A DNA stretch of 64,000 bases from Rhizobium oryzicola (GTDB lineage Bacteria; Pseudomonadota; Alphaproteobacteria; Rhizobiales; Rhizobiaceae): the NCBI RefSeq assembly GCF_030504645.1, contig NZ_JAUKWQ010000014.1, positions 62,001 to 126,000 of the forward strand. Reading direction: 5' to 3'. Each line of letters opens with the position of its first letter. Position 1 is the first letter of the stretch. The translations under genes were made by a program, and so were the position numbers. Positions 36,228 to 45,022 of this stretch are shown piece by piece. Below the pieces are notes generated by a model, which worked only from the letters and a program-made list of their open reading frames with translations, made no database searches and had not been told where the DNA came from.

Positions 36228-37238
36228 ATGGCGAGCTTTCTCCTGAGACGTCTGATCGCGCTGATCCCCGTCATGTGCATCGTGCTGGTGATTGTGTTTT
36301 CGCTTGTCCGCATCATTCCCGGCGACCCCGCCGTGACGCTGCTCGGACCGGGGGCGACGGAGGCGCAGATCTCAGCACTCAGAGCTCAGCTCGATCTCGA
36401 CAAACCCGTCGTCCTGCAATTTCTGTCCTACACATTCGGCCTGCTGCAAGGCGATTTCGGCGTGTCACTGAAAAGCGGACAGCCCGTCGCCCATGAAATC
36501 CTGACCCGCCTGCCCGCGACGATAGAGCTCTCAGTGCTCGCGGTCATCGTCGCCGTCATCTTCGGCATCCCGATCGGCGTCTTGTCGGCGACGCGGCCTA
36601 ATTCGCTGTTCGATCATATAACGCGCATCGTCTCGCTGCTCGGCGTTTCCATGCCCGCCTTCCTGTTGGCGCTGATCCTGCAACTGATCTTCGGCACCTG
36701 GCTGGGTCTGCTGCCGGTTTCCGGGCGCATGAGTTCCTTCATCACCGCCGATGCCGTGACAGGCTTTGCGGTGCTGGATGGCCTGCTGACCGGCAATCTG
36801 GCAGCGGCTGGAAGCGCGCTTCTGCACCTGATACTGCCGACCGCCGTGCTGGCGGCATTTCTCGCCGCCACCCTCGGACGCTTCGTGCGCAACACCATGC
36901 TGGATGTGATGACGGAAGACTTCATCCGCACGGCGCGCGCCAAGGGCCTGCCACAGCGCGATGTCATTCTGAAGCACGGGCTTCGCAATTCGCTGCTGCC
37001 AGCCGTGACGGTGATCGGCCTCAAGTTCGCGGAAATGCTGGGGGGCGCCATCCTCACGGAAACCATCTTCGCCTGGCCGGGCATCGGCCGTTTCATGTTC
37101 GAGGCAATCAAGAACCGCGACTACCCGGTGATCCAGGGCACGACGCTGGTCTTTGCACTGATGTTCGTGCTCACCTCCATTATCGTCGATTTGATCTACG
37201 GCCTTCTCGATCCCCGCATTCGCAAGAAGGTAGCCTGA
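36228..37238 (+). CDS. ABC transporter permease, DppB type
   Basis: Membrane subunit of 336 aa starting MASFLLRRLIALIPVMCIVL, with about six helices. The cytoplasmic loop EDFIRTARAKGLPQRDVILK is the ATPase-docking motif, so the protein is built to work with an ABC ATPase even though none is encoded in this cluster. GAILTETIFAWPGIGRFMFE is also a class mark. It is followed 3 bp later by the second permease. Confidence 0.92.
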   Translation: MASFLLRRLIALIPVMCIVLVIVFSLVRIIPGDPAVTLLGPGATEAQISALRAQLDLDKPVVLQFLSYTFGLLQGDFGVSLKSGQPVAHEILTRLPATIELSVLAVIVAVIFGIPIGVLSATRPNSLFDHITRIVSLLGVSMPAFLLALILQLIFGTWLGLLPVSGRMSSFITADAVTGFAVLDGLLTGNLAAAGSALLHLILPTAVLAAFLAATLGRFVRNTMLDVMTEDFIRTARAKGLPQRDVILKHGLRNSLLPAVTVIGLKFAEMLGGAILTETIFAWPGIGRFMFEAIKNRDYPVIQGTTLVFALMFVLTSIIVDLIYGLLDPRIRKKVA

Positions 37239-37241
37239 GCG

Positions 37242-38081
37242 ATGCGCGATATTTTCAAGTTCCTGCGCTACAATCCACTCGCGGTCGTCGGGCTGGCCAT
37301 CCTGTTATTGCTGATCGCGCTAGTCACCATCGGCCCATGGCTCTCGCCCTACTCGCCCACCAAGCTGGACGTGCTGCACAAGCTGGCTCTCCCCAGTGCC
37401 ACCCACTGGCTTGGTACGGATGCCTTTGGCCGCGATGTGCTGACGCGCGTCATGGTCGGCGGTCAGGCAACCCTTGTCATCGGCGTTGGCGTGGTCGCCA
37501 TTGCCTTTGCGGTCGGCGTCTTCTTCGGAATGCTGGCAGGCTTTGCAGGCGGCTGGACGGATACCATCATCATGCGACTGGTCGATGCCATTCTCGCCTT
37601 CCCGGCACTGGTGCTCGCTATTGCACTGGCTGCCGCCTTCGGCCCGAGCCTGGAAAACGCCATGCTGGCGGTCGCAATCACGCTGGCTCCGCAGTTTGCC
37701 CGTGTGGCCCGCAGTCAAGCGCTGAGCATTTCCGTGCTGCCGTATGTGGAAGCGGCCATTTCGCTGGGCCTGCCCACGCACCGCATCCTGCTGCGCTACG
37801 TGTTTGCAAACGGGCTTGGTCCGCTGCTTGTACAATCGACGCTCGCGCTCGGCAGCGCCATCCTGCAGACGGCGAGTCTCGGCTTCCTGGGACTTGGGGC
37901 GCAGCCGCCCTTGTCTGAATGGGGCGCGGATGTCTCATCCAATCTGCAATATGTGCGAAGCGCTGCCTGGGTGGCGCTATCCCCCGGCATGGCCATTCTT
38001 CTGGCAGTGCTCTCCTTTAACCTGATCGGCGACTCCCTGGCGGACTGGTTCAATCCGCGCCGTCGCAGCGAATTGCAGTGA
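37242..38081 (+). CDS. ABC transporter permease, DppC type
   Basis: Membrane subunit of 279 aa with the class signature THWLGTDAFGRDVLTRVMVG and the docking loop region SVLPYVEAAISLGLPTHRIL. LQTASLGFLGLGAQPPLSEW is typical near the C-terminus. Together with the preceding gene it forms the membrane channel of a peptide-type importer. It is followed 7 bp later by an SBP-like gene, where an ATPase gene would normally be. Confidence 0.92.
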   Translation: MRDIFKFLRYNPLAVVGLAILLLLIALVTIGPWLSPYSPTKLDVLHKLALPSATHWLGTDAFGRDVLTRVMVGGQATLVIGVGVVAIAFAVGVFFGMLAGFAGGWTDTIIMRLVDAILAFPALVLAIALAAAFGPSLENAMLAVAITLAPQFARVARSQALSISVLPYVEAAISLGLPTHRILLRYVFANGLGPLLVQSTLALGSAILQTASLGFLGLGAQPPLSEWGADVSSNLQYVRSAAWVALSPGMAILLAVLSFNLIGDSLADWFNPRRRSELQ

Positions 38082-38088
38082 GGCGAGC

Positions 38089-39474
38089 ATGGACCTGCTG
38101 ACAATGAGTCTAGAAAAGGTGGACTTTCTGCCGCCCAACCGCGTCACCGATGACACCAGCATTCTCACCCTGAAGAACCTGGTGTTCGAACCGCTTCTGA
38201 AATGGGAAAACGGGCTAGTGCGTCCAGCCCTGTTCGAGCGGTGGGTACGCTCCGCCGATGGCCGCGAATGGCGCTTCTTCATTCGCCAAGGCGCCACCTT
38301 TCACGACGGCAAACCCTGCACCTCTCAAGATATCATCGCCTTTATTGCGGACATCCTAACGGCAGTGGATACCTTCGGCATGAAGTGGTCCTATGCGCGC
38401 TACCTCGCGCAAGCCACCATTTCACCCGAAGCCGGCAATGTGGTGCTGGTCCGCAACCCCACGCCGATTGCTGATATTCTCGACATCTTCTCGGAATTCT
38501 ACATCTGCCGCACCACCAACGACGGTCGCCCAATCCTCGGCACCGGCCCCTATCAGGTCAGCGAATTCGAAGTGGGTCAGCGGGCGGTTCTGGACCGCGT
38601 CTCGCGCGGAACCGGGCCTGACCGGATCGTTGCGCTGGCAGAGCGTCGCGCCGAAGCACGTTACGAGAGCCTGAAGGCTGGATGGTCGGACGCTGCGCTC
38701 AATCTGGAGCGGATCGAGGGAGTGCTCGACTTCAGTGAAGACTTCCAGTGGGGCAAGGCGGTCAACACGCTCTCGGTCATGTATTACCTCAATTGCCAGA
38801 GCGGGCTGTTCCGTTCGCCGGAGGCGCGTCTTGCGGCAAACCATGCCGTGGACGGCAGCGTGATCGCCCGCGACATCTTTCACGGACTGGCAATCGCCTC
38901 CTCAACCATCGTCAGCCCTTTTCATCTGGGCGCACGCGAAGCTGGGCTGAAGCCCATCCCATACGATGTGGAGAAGGCGCGTCGCCTCATAGACAAGGCC
39001 GAGGTGAGTGGGCCAATCCAGTTGCGTACGCCGACATTCATGCCGGAACGCGCGCCCGAAATCAGCACCTATGTGGCCGATTGCCTGGAAAAGATCGGCC
39101 TGAACGTTGATGTGCAGATCGAGGAGGATCGTCCCGAATACGCACGCCAGATCGGCCGCAAGGAAATGGGCGACATGGCGATCTTCGATTCCTCGCCCCA
39201 CAGCACCTACCGTATTCTGAACGATAAAATATCCAGCACAACAAAAGCCGTCTGGTGGCAGGGTTTCGATGATGCGGAAACAGAGCGACTGATTTCCGCC
39301 GCCAACTGCGCCGTTTCCGATATCGAGCGAGAGGTTGCTTATGGTCGCTGCCTCAAGCGGCTGCACGACAATCCGCCCTGGCTTTATCTGGTTCATCCGA
39401 TCGATGTGTTTGCCGCGTCCAAGACGGCGCCCGGTCTATCGATCGACCACAAGGGCACACTGAATATTTCCTAA
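38089..39474 (+). CDS. SBP family 5 protein without signal peptide (cytoplasmic binding protein candidate)
   Basis: A 461-aa homologue of peptide-binding proteins that begins directly inside the mature fold (MDLLTMSLEKVDFLPPNRVT then LTLKNLVFEPLLKW). WRFFIRQGATFHDGKPCTSQD and ILGTGPYQVSEF are SBP5 features. There is no signal peptide or upstream in-frame extension, as the permease stop is only 7 bp away. It should therefore stay in the cytoplasm, perhaps as a solute sensor or carrier, like the binding domain of SgrR. It differs strongly from the exported SBP of the same operon. Confidence 0.82.
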   Translation: MDLLTMSLEKVDFLPPNRVTDDTSILTLKNLVFEPLLKWENGLVRPALFERWVRSADGREWRFFIRQGATFHDGKPCTSQDIIAFIADILTAVDTFGMKWSYARYLAQATISPEAGNVVLVRNPTPIADILDIFSEFYICRTTNDGRPILGTGPYQVSEFEVGQRAVLDRVSRGTGPDRIVALAERRAEARYESLKAGWSDAALNLERIEGVLDFSEDFQWGKAVNTLSVMYYLNCQSGLFRSPEARLAANHAVDGSVIARDIFHGLAIASSTIVSPFHLGAREAGLKPIPYDVEKARRLIDKAEVSGPIQLRTPTFMPERAPEISTYVADCLEKIGLNVDVQIEEDRPEYARQIGRKEMGDMAIFDSSPHSTYRILNDKISSTTKAVWWQGFDDAETERLISAANCAVSDIEREVAYGRCLKRLHDNPPWLYLVHPIDVFAASKTAPGLSIDHKGTLNIS

Positions 39475-39489
39475 TCGCAAGGGGTTGCC

Positions 39490-39870
39490 ATGACCAAGGA
39501 TTACTCGATCACCTTCTTCTATTACGACGACATCCACGCCGTTGCTCCCTTTTACGAGAACGTGTTGGGCTTTGAACTCGTGCTCGATCAAGGCATGGCC
39601 CGGATCTATCGCATCGCGGGTCGCAATTACTTCGGGATCGTGGATGGCAATCGTGGCCACTGCAAGCATCAGGAAAAGAGCGCGGTGCTGCTGACCATCG
39701 TCGCGGAGGACGTGGCAGGCTGGCATGCGAAACTGAAAGAAGCGGGCGTGCCTAAGCAAAGCGAGATGCTGCGCGGCACCTTCTGCGAGCACTTCTTCTT
39801 CGAGGATCCGGCCGGTTACGCCATTGAGATCCAGCGCTTCCACAATCCTGACGTAGCGAAGTTATTCTGA
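39490..39870 (+). CDS. VOC (glyoxalase/bleomycin-resistance) family protein
   Basis: Small vicinal-oxygen-chelate protein of 126 aa with the two-module pattern: SITFFYYDDIHAVAPFYENV with LGFELVLDQG in the first, and TIVAEDVAGWHAKLKEAGVP then FFFEDPAGYAIEIQRF in the second. The ending glutamate (EIQRF) is a usual metal ligand. The family includes lyases, dioxygenases, fosfomycin/bleomycin resistance proteins and sequestering proteins, so the role is open. Its stop overlaps the start of the NACHT-FGE gene (TGATG), indicating tight coupling between the two. Confidence 0.87.
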   Translation: MTKDYSITFFYYDDIHAVAPFYENVLGFELVLDQGMARIYRIAGRNYFGIVDGNRGHCKHQEKSAVLLTIVAEDVAGWHAKLKEAGVPKQSEMLRGTFCEHFFFEDPAGYAIEIQRFHNPDVAKLF

Positions 39871-41924
39871 TGTTACACGACGCACGCCCTCCCCTTTCAG
39901 CATTTTTCGAAACGCTTCGGGCGCGTGCCCGCGACTTCGGCAGCGCACCGCTTCTGGCCTTGCCGGACGGCTCTGTTGCAGATTTGAAGACCGGCTACAT
40001 TCCGCTGCTGGTGCATTTCAGCGAGGAAGACAAGGCCGCAAAGGGGCTGCGCAAGCTGAAAGAGCACCAGGAGGTTGAGCCTGCGGTCTATTTTTCTGCA
40101 CTTGAGATGGTGCGTGAACATCGCTCTCTTCTGTTGCTGGGAGAAACCGGCAGCGGCAAGACGACATTCGCACGGCACCTCGCCTATCGCTTGGCAACAG
40201 GCCGCATGGAAGTGGCAAGCCTTCCGCGCAACGATTTTGGCGCCGTGCGCGAAGAACGCTGGGATACAACGAATATTTTGCCAGTCTATATTCCAGTCAC
40301 CGCGGAGCAAGGCCTTACCCGGCAGCTGGCAAGCCACTACCCCGAGCTCGAAACCACCTTGGCGGACACCGCATGGCAAGAGTCGGATGAGACGCTGCTG
40401 GTCATTCTGGATGGGGTGGAAGTAGCAGCCCCCTCCCTTCTTTACGAAGCAGCCAATTTGCAAGCGCGATATCCCCGTATCCGCGTTCTTGCCCTCGGTG
40501 AACGTTCGGAGGTGAAAGGCTGGCTACTTTCGACCGACTGGACGCGCATCGAACTGCTGCCCCTGCTTGAAATTCAGCGACACGAAGCGGTTAAGCGGCT
40601 TGCTCCGCACGGCTCCGACGTTACCGTGGCACAGGGCGACGCTGCCGCCAATCCAGCACAGTTTGCAATGGCACTTTCGAGCGGCGTTGCAGGCACCTCA
40701 ATGGAAGAGATCGCCGACGCCTGGACCAACAGGATTGCGGGAGACCCATCCACCGCCAGCTTCCTCTGCGGTCTCGCTTTTGACGCGTTGAGTGGCAAGC
40801 TGAACGATCCGACAGTTCTACCGGTTCGGCGCGTCAGGCAGATGCTGGCCGCGCGCCATCTTGCCGACCAGCCCGCATCACTTGCTGTCGGCGTTTTCCG
40901 CAAAGATGCGGCCCTTTGGGCGCCGGTGTTGCGCAGTCTTGCGCGTCGTGTTGCCGGCACGCCGCGTGCAGCAACCCTCATAGAAACACTTCTCTCCAGC
41001 AAAGGGCAAACACCCCTGCGCGGCGCCTTGCTGGCGGCTGAACTGATCGACGAAAATGACAGCCAGATCCCTGAGCTGCGCCGCCTTCTCCTGCAAATCA
41101 TCGAGGAGGGCGCGCTTTCCATGGTGGAACGAGAGCGTGCCGGCCGCCACCTCTCGCGTCTCGGCGATCCGCGCGATCTGACGGCGCTGGCGGATGTGCC
41201 GGGTGGTGCCTTCACTTTCGGCTCGGAGGCGCATTCGAATTCCGAACCGTCCCATCTCCTGGAAGTCAAGCCCTTCCGCATTGGCGTCTATCCCGTCGTC
41301 AACGATTCATACGGACGGTTTATTCAAGAAACCGGAAGACTATGGCGCAGCCCTGATGGCTTTGACCCAGAACGTCGCAATGCGCCCGCCACCGACCTCA
41401 CCTGGCGAGACGCCAATGTCTATTGTGCATGGCTGACGAAGAAATGGCGAGCAGAAGGCCGGATCACCGAGGACGACGTTGTACGTCTGCCAACCGAACC
41501 GGAATGGGAGCGTGCGGCGCGCGGTGCCCAGTCAGACGCAGGCCATGCCGAGGTCTACCCCTGGGGTCTGGGATGGCAGGACGACGCGTCCAACTCGGAA
41601 GAGGCGGGCTTCAACAACACCTGCACCGTGGGACTATTTCCGAAAGGTCGTTCGCCCTATGGCTGCTATGACATGGTGGGCCAGGTCTGGGAATGGTGCA
41701 CGACGCTCTGGGGCGAGGATATGGCAAGCCCAAGCTTCCGCTACCCCTATAGCGATGACGGGCGAGAAAATCCGGAAGCCGGCCCCGGCATCCGTCGCGT
41801 GCTGCGCGGCGGCTGCTTCTCCAGCGGAAAGCTGAAGGCCAACTGCACCTATCGCGGCAGCCTGGAGCCGGATGGCTTCTGGCGGGGCAACGGCTTCCGC
41901 ATCGTCGTGGCGAAGGCGAACTAA
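39870..41924 (+). CDS. NACHT-like P-loop ATPase fused to FGE/SUMF1-type domain
   Basis: A 684-aa two-part protein. The N-terminal half has Walker A GETGSGKT (residues 91-98) and an NACHT-style Walker B LLVILDGVE (176-184), with no ABC signature motif. A helical region follows (about 230-440). Residues about 443-682 form a formylglycine-generating-enzyme/SUMF1/EgtB-type domain: DVPGGAFTFGSEA, RLPTEPEWERAARG, YPWG, DMVGQVWEW, RVLRGGCF and GFRIVV. Differences from classical members are Q for N in GNVWEW, CF for SW in RGGSW, and absence of the CxxxxC copper-binding pair of aerobic FGEs. No signal peptide or membrane helix. It is coupled to the VOC gene and ends the GntR-controlled operon. Function unknown. 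Confidence 0.87.
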   Translation: MLHDARPPLSAFFETLRARARDFGSAPLLALPDGSVADLKTGYIPLLVHFSEEDKAAKGLRKLKEHQEVEPAVYFSALEMVREHRSLLLLGETGSGKTTFARHLAYRLATGRMEVASLPRNDFGAVREERWDTTNILPVYIPVTAEQGLTRQLASHYPELETTLADTAWQESDETLLVILDGVEVAAPSLLYEAANLQARYPRIRVLALGERSEVKGWLLSTDWTRIELLPLLEIQRHEAVKRLAPHGSDVTVAQGDAAANPAQFAMALSSGVAGTSMEEIADAWTNRIAGDPSTASFLCGLAFDALSGKLNDPTVLPVRRVRQMLAARHLADQPASLAVGVFRKDAALWAPVLRSLARRVAGTPRAATLIETLLSSKGQTPLRGALLAAELIDENDSQIPELRRLLLQIIEEGALSMVERERAGRHLSRLGDPRDLTALADVPGGAFTFGSEAHSNSEPSHLLEVKPFRIGVYPVVNDSYGRFIQETGRLWRSPDGFDPERRNAPATDLTWRDANVYCAWLTKKWRAEGRITEDDVVRLPTEPEWERAARGAQSDAGHAEVYPWGLGWQDDASNSEEAGFNNTCTVGLFPKGRSPYGCYDMVGQVWEWCTTLWGEDMASPSFRYPYSDDGRENPEAGPGIRRVLRGGCFSSGKLKANCTYRGSLEPDGFWRGNGFRIVVAKAN

Positions 41925-42970
41925 TCCTTCGGTGGCGCCGTAGAGGACCGCTCGATGAGATGACAGGCAAGCTCCACCCGGCGCGCAGGGTAAACCATGC
42001 CAGCCGCCGCATCGCGCAAGAGGTCCAGGCCGACCGCGCCGATCTCGCGCATCGGCAAATGCATGGTCGTCAGCGGCGGGTTGAAGAAAGCAGCCTGCGG
42101 CAAGTCGTCCATGCCGACCACGGAGACATCGCCGGGCACAGACAACCCCGTGCGTTGCACTCCGAGAATGGCACCTAGCGCCAGACTGTCTCCGGCGGTC
42201 AGGATGGCCGTAAAATCCTGCCCGCGCTCGGATATCCGCTTGGCGATCGCATCGGCGGCCAGCTCCGGCAGCCAGTCATCGACCGTCACGACAAGATCGT
42301 CGTCAACCTGCAGCCCCCGCGCCTTCAGGGCATCCTGCCAGCCTTCCATGCGGTGAACGATGGTGCGACGACCGGGGCGCATGAGAAACAGGATGCGGCG
42401 ATGGCCAAGCCCGATCAGATGTTCCGCCGCAACCCGCGCCGCCGAGCGGTTGCTCGGCGTGACGCTGGAGAGCCGCATGGAGGGATCATGGCCATTCAGA
42501 AGAATCACAGGCTTTGAAAAATCCCGCGTCGCGGCCAGCATAGCCTCGTCATCGACCGTCAGGAACAACAGGCCCGATACGGCCGGATCATTGCGCGCTT
42601 CTTCCAGCAACTGCTTCTCATCCTGCGTGTCAGCGACCGCCCGCTGCACGACATCGAGACCGAGCGTGGCGGCACGGTCCTTCAGCCCTTCGAGCACATA
42701 AAGCGTGAACTGGTTGCGCACATAATCCAGCATGGCAGCGCTTGAGGCGGCGAGGATGACCTGGCTGCCGGCGAGATTGGCGGAGACCGTGTAGTTCACC
42801 TGCTTGGCAGCGGCGAGTACCTTTTCCCTGATCTCAAGCCGCACGCCCTTTTCGCCCGCCAGGGCCCGCGACGCCGTGCTGAGCGAAACACCAGCCGCTG
42901 CCGCAACGTCATCCAGCGTGATACGGCGGCTCTTCTTGCCGCGCTTGCCGGCAACAGGTTTTGCGTCCAT
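41921..42970 (-). CDS. LacI-family regulator of the uronate cluster
   Basis: Regulator of 349 aa with the LacI helix-turn-helix ITLDDVAAAAGVSLSTASRA and the hinge region NYTVSANLAGS, then a periplasmic-binding-like effector domain ending ... VELACHLIERSS. ATG 42970 has a strong GGAAGGAGGA site; the open frame to 43018 is not needed. Divergent from the GH105 gene, with a TTGCGCAA palindrome between them, so it probably represses the sugar-acid operon until an inducer is present. Its stop overlaps the NACHT-FGE stop by four bases (CTAA). Confidence 0.9.
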   Translation of the reverse strand: MDAKPVAGKRGKKSRRITLDDVAAAAGVSLSTASRALAGEKGVRLEIREKVLAAAKQVNYTVSANLAGSQVILAASSAAMLDYVRNQFTLYVLEGLKDRAATLGLDVVQRAVADTQDEKQLLEEARNDPAVSGLLFLTVDDEAMLAATRDFSKPVILLNGHDPSMRLSSVTPSNRSAARVAAEHLIGLGHRRILFLMRPGRRTIVHRMEGWQDALKARGLQVDDDLVVTVDDWLPELAADAIAKRISERGQDFTAILTAGDSLALGAILGVQRTGLSVPGDVSVVGMDDLPQAAFFNPPLTTMHLPMREIGAVGLDLLRDAAAGMVYPARRVELACHLIERSSTAPPKD

Positions 42971-43010
42971 CGGGAAATCCTCCTTCCGCAAACTGCAAGA
43001 AATTTTCATG

Positions 43011-43018
43011 TTGCGCAA
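43011..43018. promoter_or_regulatory. LacI-type operator candidate
   Basis: TTGCGCAA is a perfect 8-bp palindrome with the central CG typical of LacI-family sites, in the gap between the lacI-like gene and GH105. The flanks are less symmetric, so the full site is uncertain. Confidence 0.4.
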
Positions 43019-43088
43019 TCTTTTTCGTCGTGACTAAATTCCTTTCAAGGAGCCGCAGAGGAGTGTGGCCACATATCGGGAGGACTGC

Positions 43089-44189
43089 ATGGCCTTGGAT
43101 GGATCCACCATTCTTGCCAATCTGGATCGGCTTGTCGCCGGCATGACCGGCCTGAAGGACGACGGCCGTTTTCATGAGCCCAATCTGGATGGAACGGCGG
43201 GCGATTATATTTCCTTCGACAGCTGGGAATGGCCGCAGGGTGTGGCCCTTTATGGCTTGATCCGCCTCTGGCAGTTCACAGACCGCGCCGATCTGAAGGC
43301 ATTGATCGAAAACTGGTACGAAAAGCGCCTGACCGCTGGCCTGCCGTCGCTCAACGTCAACACGACGGCACCGATGCTCGGCCTTTCGCTGCTGTGGCGC
43401 GAGACGAAGGACGATCGTTGGAAGGCAGCCCTTGATAACTGGGCCGACCGCGTTGTCGCCGACATGGGCCGCACGGAAGAGCGCGCCTTCGAGCACCACG
43501 TCTCCGACAAGGTGAACGATGACGAGCTGTGGGACGACACGCTCTATATGGTCGGGCTGTTCCTTGCGTCCTACGGCCAGGGCAGCGGGCGTCGCGAATT
43601 CGTGGATGAGGCAGCCCTGCAATTCCTCGTCCATGCCCGTTATTTGGCCGACACCGAAACCGGCCTCTGGTTCCATGGCTGGACCTTCAACGGTCGCCAC
43701 AACTTCGCACGCGCCCGCTGGGCCCGCGGCAATGCCTGGATCACTGCCGGCGTTCTCGATCTCTTCGATCTCGCAGAACTGCCGAAGCCGGTGAAGGATT
43801 ATCTGCAGGGCGTGTTGGTGGCGCAGGTGAATGGCCTTCTGCCGTTGCAGGCGGAAAGCGGCGCTTGGCGCACGCTGCTGGATGATCCGACATCCTATGA
43901 GGAAACCTCCGCGACAGCGGGTATCGGTTATGGTCTCCTGAAAGGCTATCGCCTTGGTCTCGGCACCGAGCAATGGCGCAAGGCTGGCCTGAAGGCGGTC
44001 GAATTCGTGCTGCGCAACATCGACCCGCAGGGCACCGTGCTGAACGTGTCCTACGGCACGCGCATGGGTCACGACCTGCAGTTCTACAAGGATATCCCGA
44101 TCCAGCCCACCGGCTACGGCCAGGCGCTGTCGATCCTTTGCCTCTCCGAGGCTCTGAACCATGTCAGCACGGAGGCGAAAGTCGCATGA
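43089..44189 (+). CDS. Unsaturated rhamnogalacturonyl hydrolase, GH105 family
   Basis: Cytoplasmic (alpha/alpha)6-barrel enzyme of 366 aa that hydrates and cleaves the unsaturated uronic residue left at the end of oligosaccharides by polysaccharide lyases. Family marks are DDTLYMVGLFLASYG with the catalytic aspartate region, FHGWTFNGRHNFARARWARG and NAW. No signal peptide. ATG 43089 has GGGAGGA upstream; the GTG at 43065 is only an open-frame extension. It overlaps kduI by 4 bases, so the free unsaturated uronate it releases would go straight to KduI after ring opening. Confidence 0.88.
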   Translation: MALDGSTILANLDRLVAGMTGLKDDGRFHEPNLDGTAGDYISFDSWEWPQGVALYGLIRLWQFTDRADLKALIENWYEKRLTAGLPSLNVNTTAPMLGLSLLWRETKDDRWKAALDNWADRVVADMGRTEERAFEHHVSDKVNDDELWDDTLYMVGLFLASYGQGSGRREFVDEAALQFLVHARYLADTETGLWFHGWTFNGRHNFARARWARGNAWITAGVLDLFDLAELPKPVKDYLQGVLVAQVNGLLPLQAESGAWRTLLDDPTSYEETSATAGIGYGLLKGYRLGLGTEQWRKAGLKAVEFVLRNIDPQGTVLNVSYGTRMGHDLQFYKDIPIQPTGYGQALSILCLSEALNHVSTEAKVA

Positions 44190-45022
44190 CCATGCGCGTT
44201 CTCTACGGGGCCGCCCCCGCCGACATCAAGAGCTACGACACCGCCAAGCTCCGGGAAGCCTTCCTGATCGAGGATCTCTTCCAGCAAGGACAGGCCACCT
44301 TCGTCTACACCCATGTCGATCGCCTGATCCTGGGCGGAGCGGTTCCGACATCCGCACCGCTGACGTTCGGTTCGGGCGAGGATATCGGCACGCCCTATCT
44401 TCTCTCGGCGCGCGAAATGGGCATCGCCAATCTTGGGCAGGCCGGCACGATCACTGTTGATGGCACCGCCTTCCACCTGGAAAACCGTGATGTGCTCTAT
44501 GTCGGTCGCGGCGCTCAGGTTCTGACGGCTGAAAGCGACGATTCGGCTAGCCACGCACGCTTCTACATGAATTCGGTTCCGGCCGGGGCCGATCACCCGC
44601 ATCGGCTCATCACGCGAGCGGAATCGAAACTGCTCGAACTAGGAAACGCCAAGCGCTCCAACCATCGCAAGCTTCGCATGTATATCCACCCGCAGGTGGC
44701 CCCCTCATGCCTGCTGTTGATGGGCATTACGGACCTCTCCGAAGGCAGTGTCTGGAACACCATGCCGCCGCATCTGCATGAGCGGCGCATGGAAGCCTAC
44801 TGCTACTTCGATCTCGCCCCCGAAGACCGCGTCATCCACCTGATGGGACGCCCGGACGAAACACGAAACCTGATCGTCGCCAATGGCGATGCCCTGATTT
44901 CCCCCGCCTGGTCCATTCACATGGGCGCGGGTACCGGTCCCTATGCCTTCGTCTGGGGCATGACCGGCGAAAACCAAGAATACAATGATGTGGCCCCGGT
45001 GGCCGTGGCGGACTTGAAATGA
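44186..45022 (+). CDS. kduI: 5-dehydro-4-deoxy-D-glucuronate isomerase (KduI)
   Basis: Cupin-fold isomerase of 278 aa converting 5-keto-4-deoxyuronate to 2,5-diketo-3-deoxygluconate, an intracellular step of pectin, hyaluronan or similar uronate degradation. Zinc ligands are readable in TMPPHLHERRMEAYCYF (HxH...E), with a later histidine in WSIHMGAGT. ATG 44186 overlaps the GH105 stop (ATGA), and the stop overlaps the next start the same way. No kduD or KDG kinase is in the window, so the pathway must be completed elsewhere. Confidence 0.92.
   Translation: MTMRVLYGAAPADIKSYDTAKLREAFLIEDLFQQGQATFVYTHVDRLILGGAVPTSAPLTFGSGEDIGTPYLLSAREMGIANLGQAGTITVDGTAFHLENRDVLYVGRGAQVLTAESDDSASHARFYMNSVPAGADHPHRLITRAESKLLELGNAKRSNHRKLRMYIHPQVAPSCLLLMGITDLSEGSVWNTMPPHLHERRMEAYCYFDLAPEDRVIHLMGRPDETRNLIVANGDALISPAWSIHMGAGTGPYAFVWGMTGENQEYNDVAPVAVADLK

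Noticed and set aside
39870-41924. The P-loop protein as the missing ABC ATPase of the importer
   Set aside because: Walker A and an NACHT-style Walker B are present, but there is no LSGGQ signature, Q-loop or switch histidine in ABC order, and the C-terminal half is an FGE-type domain.
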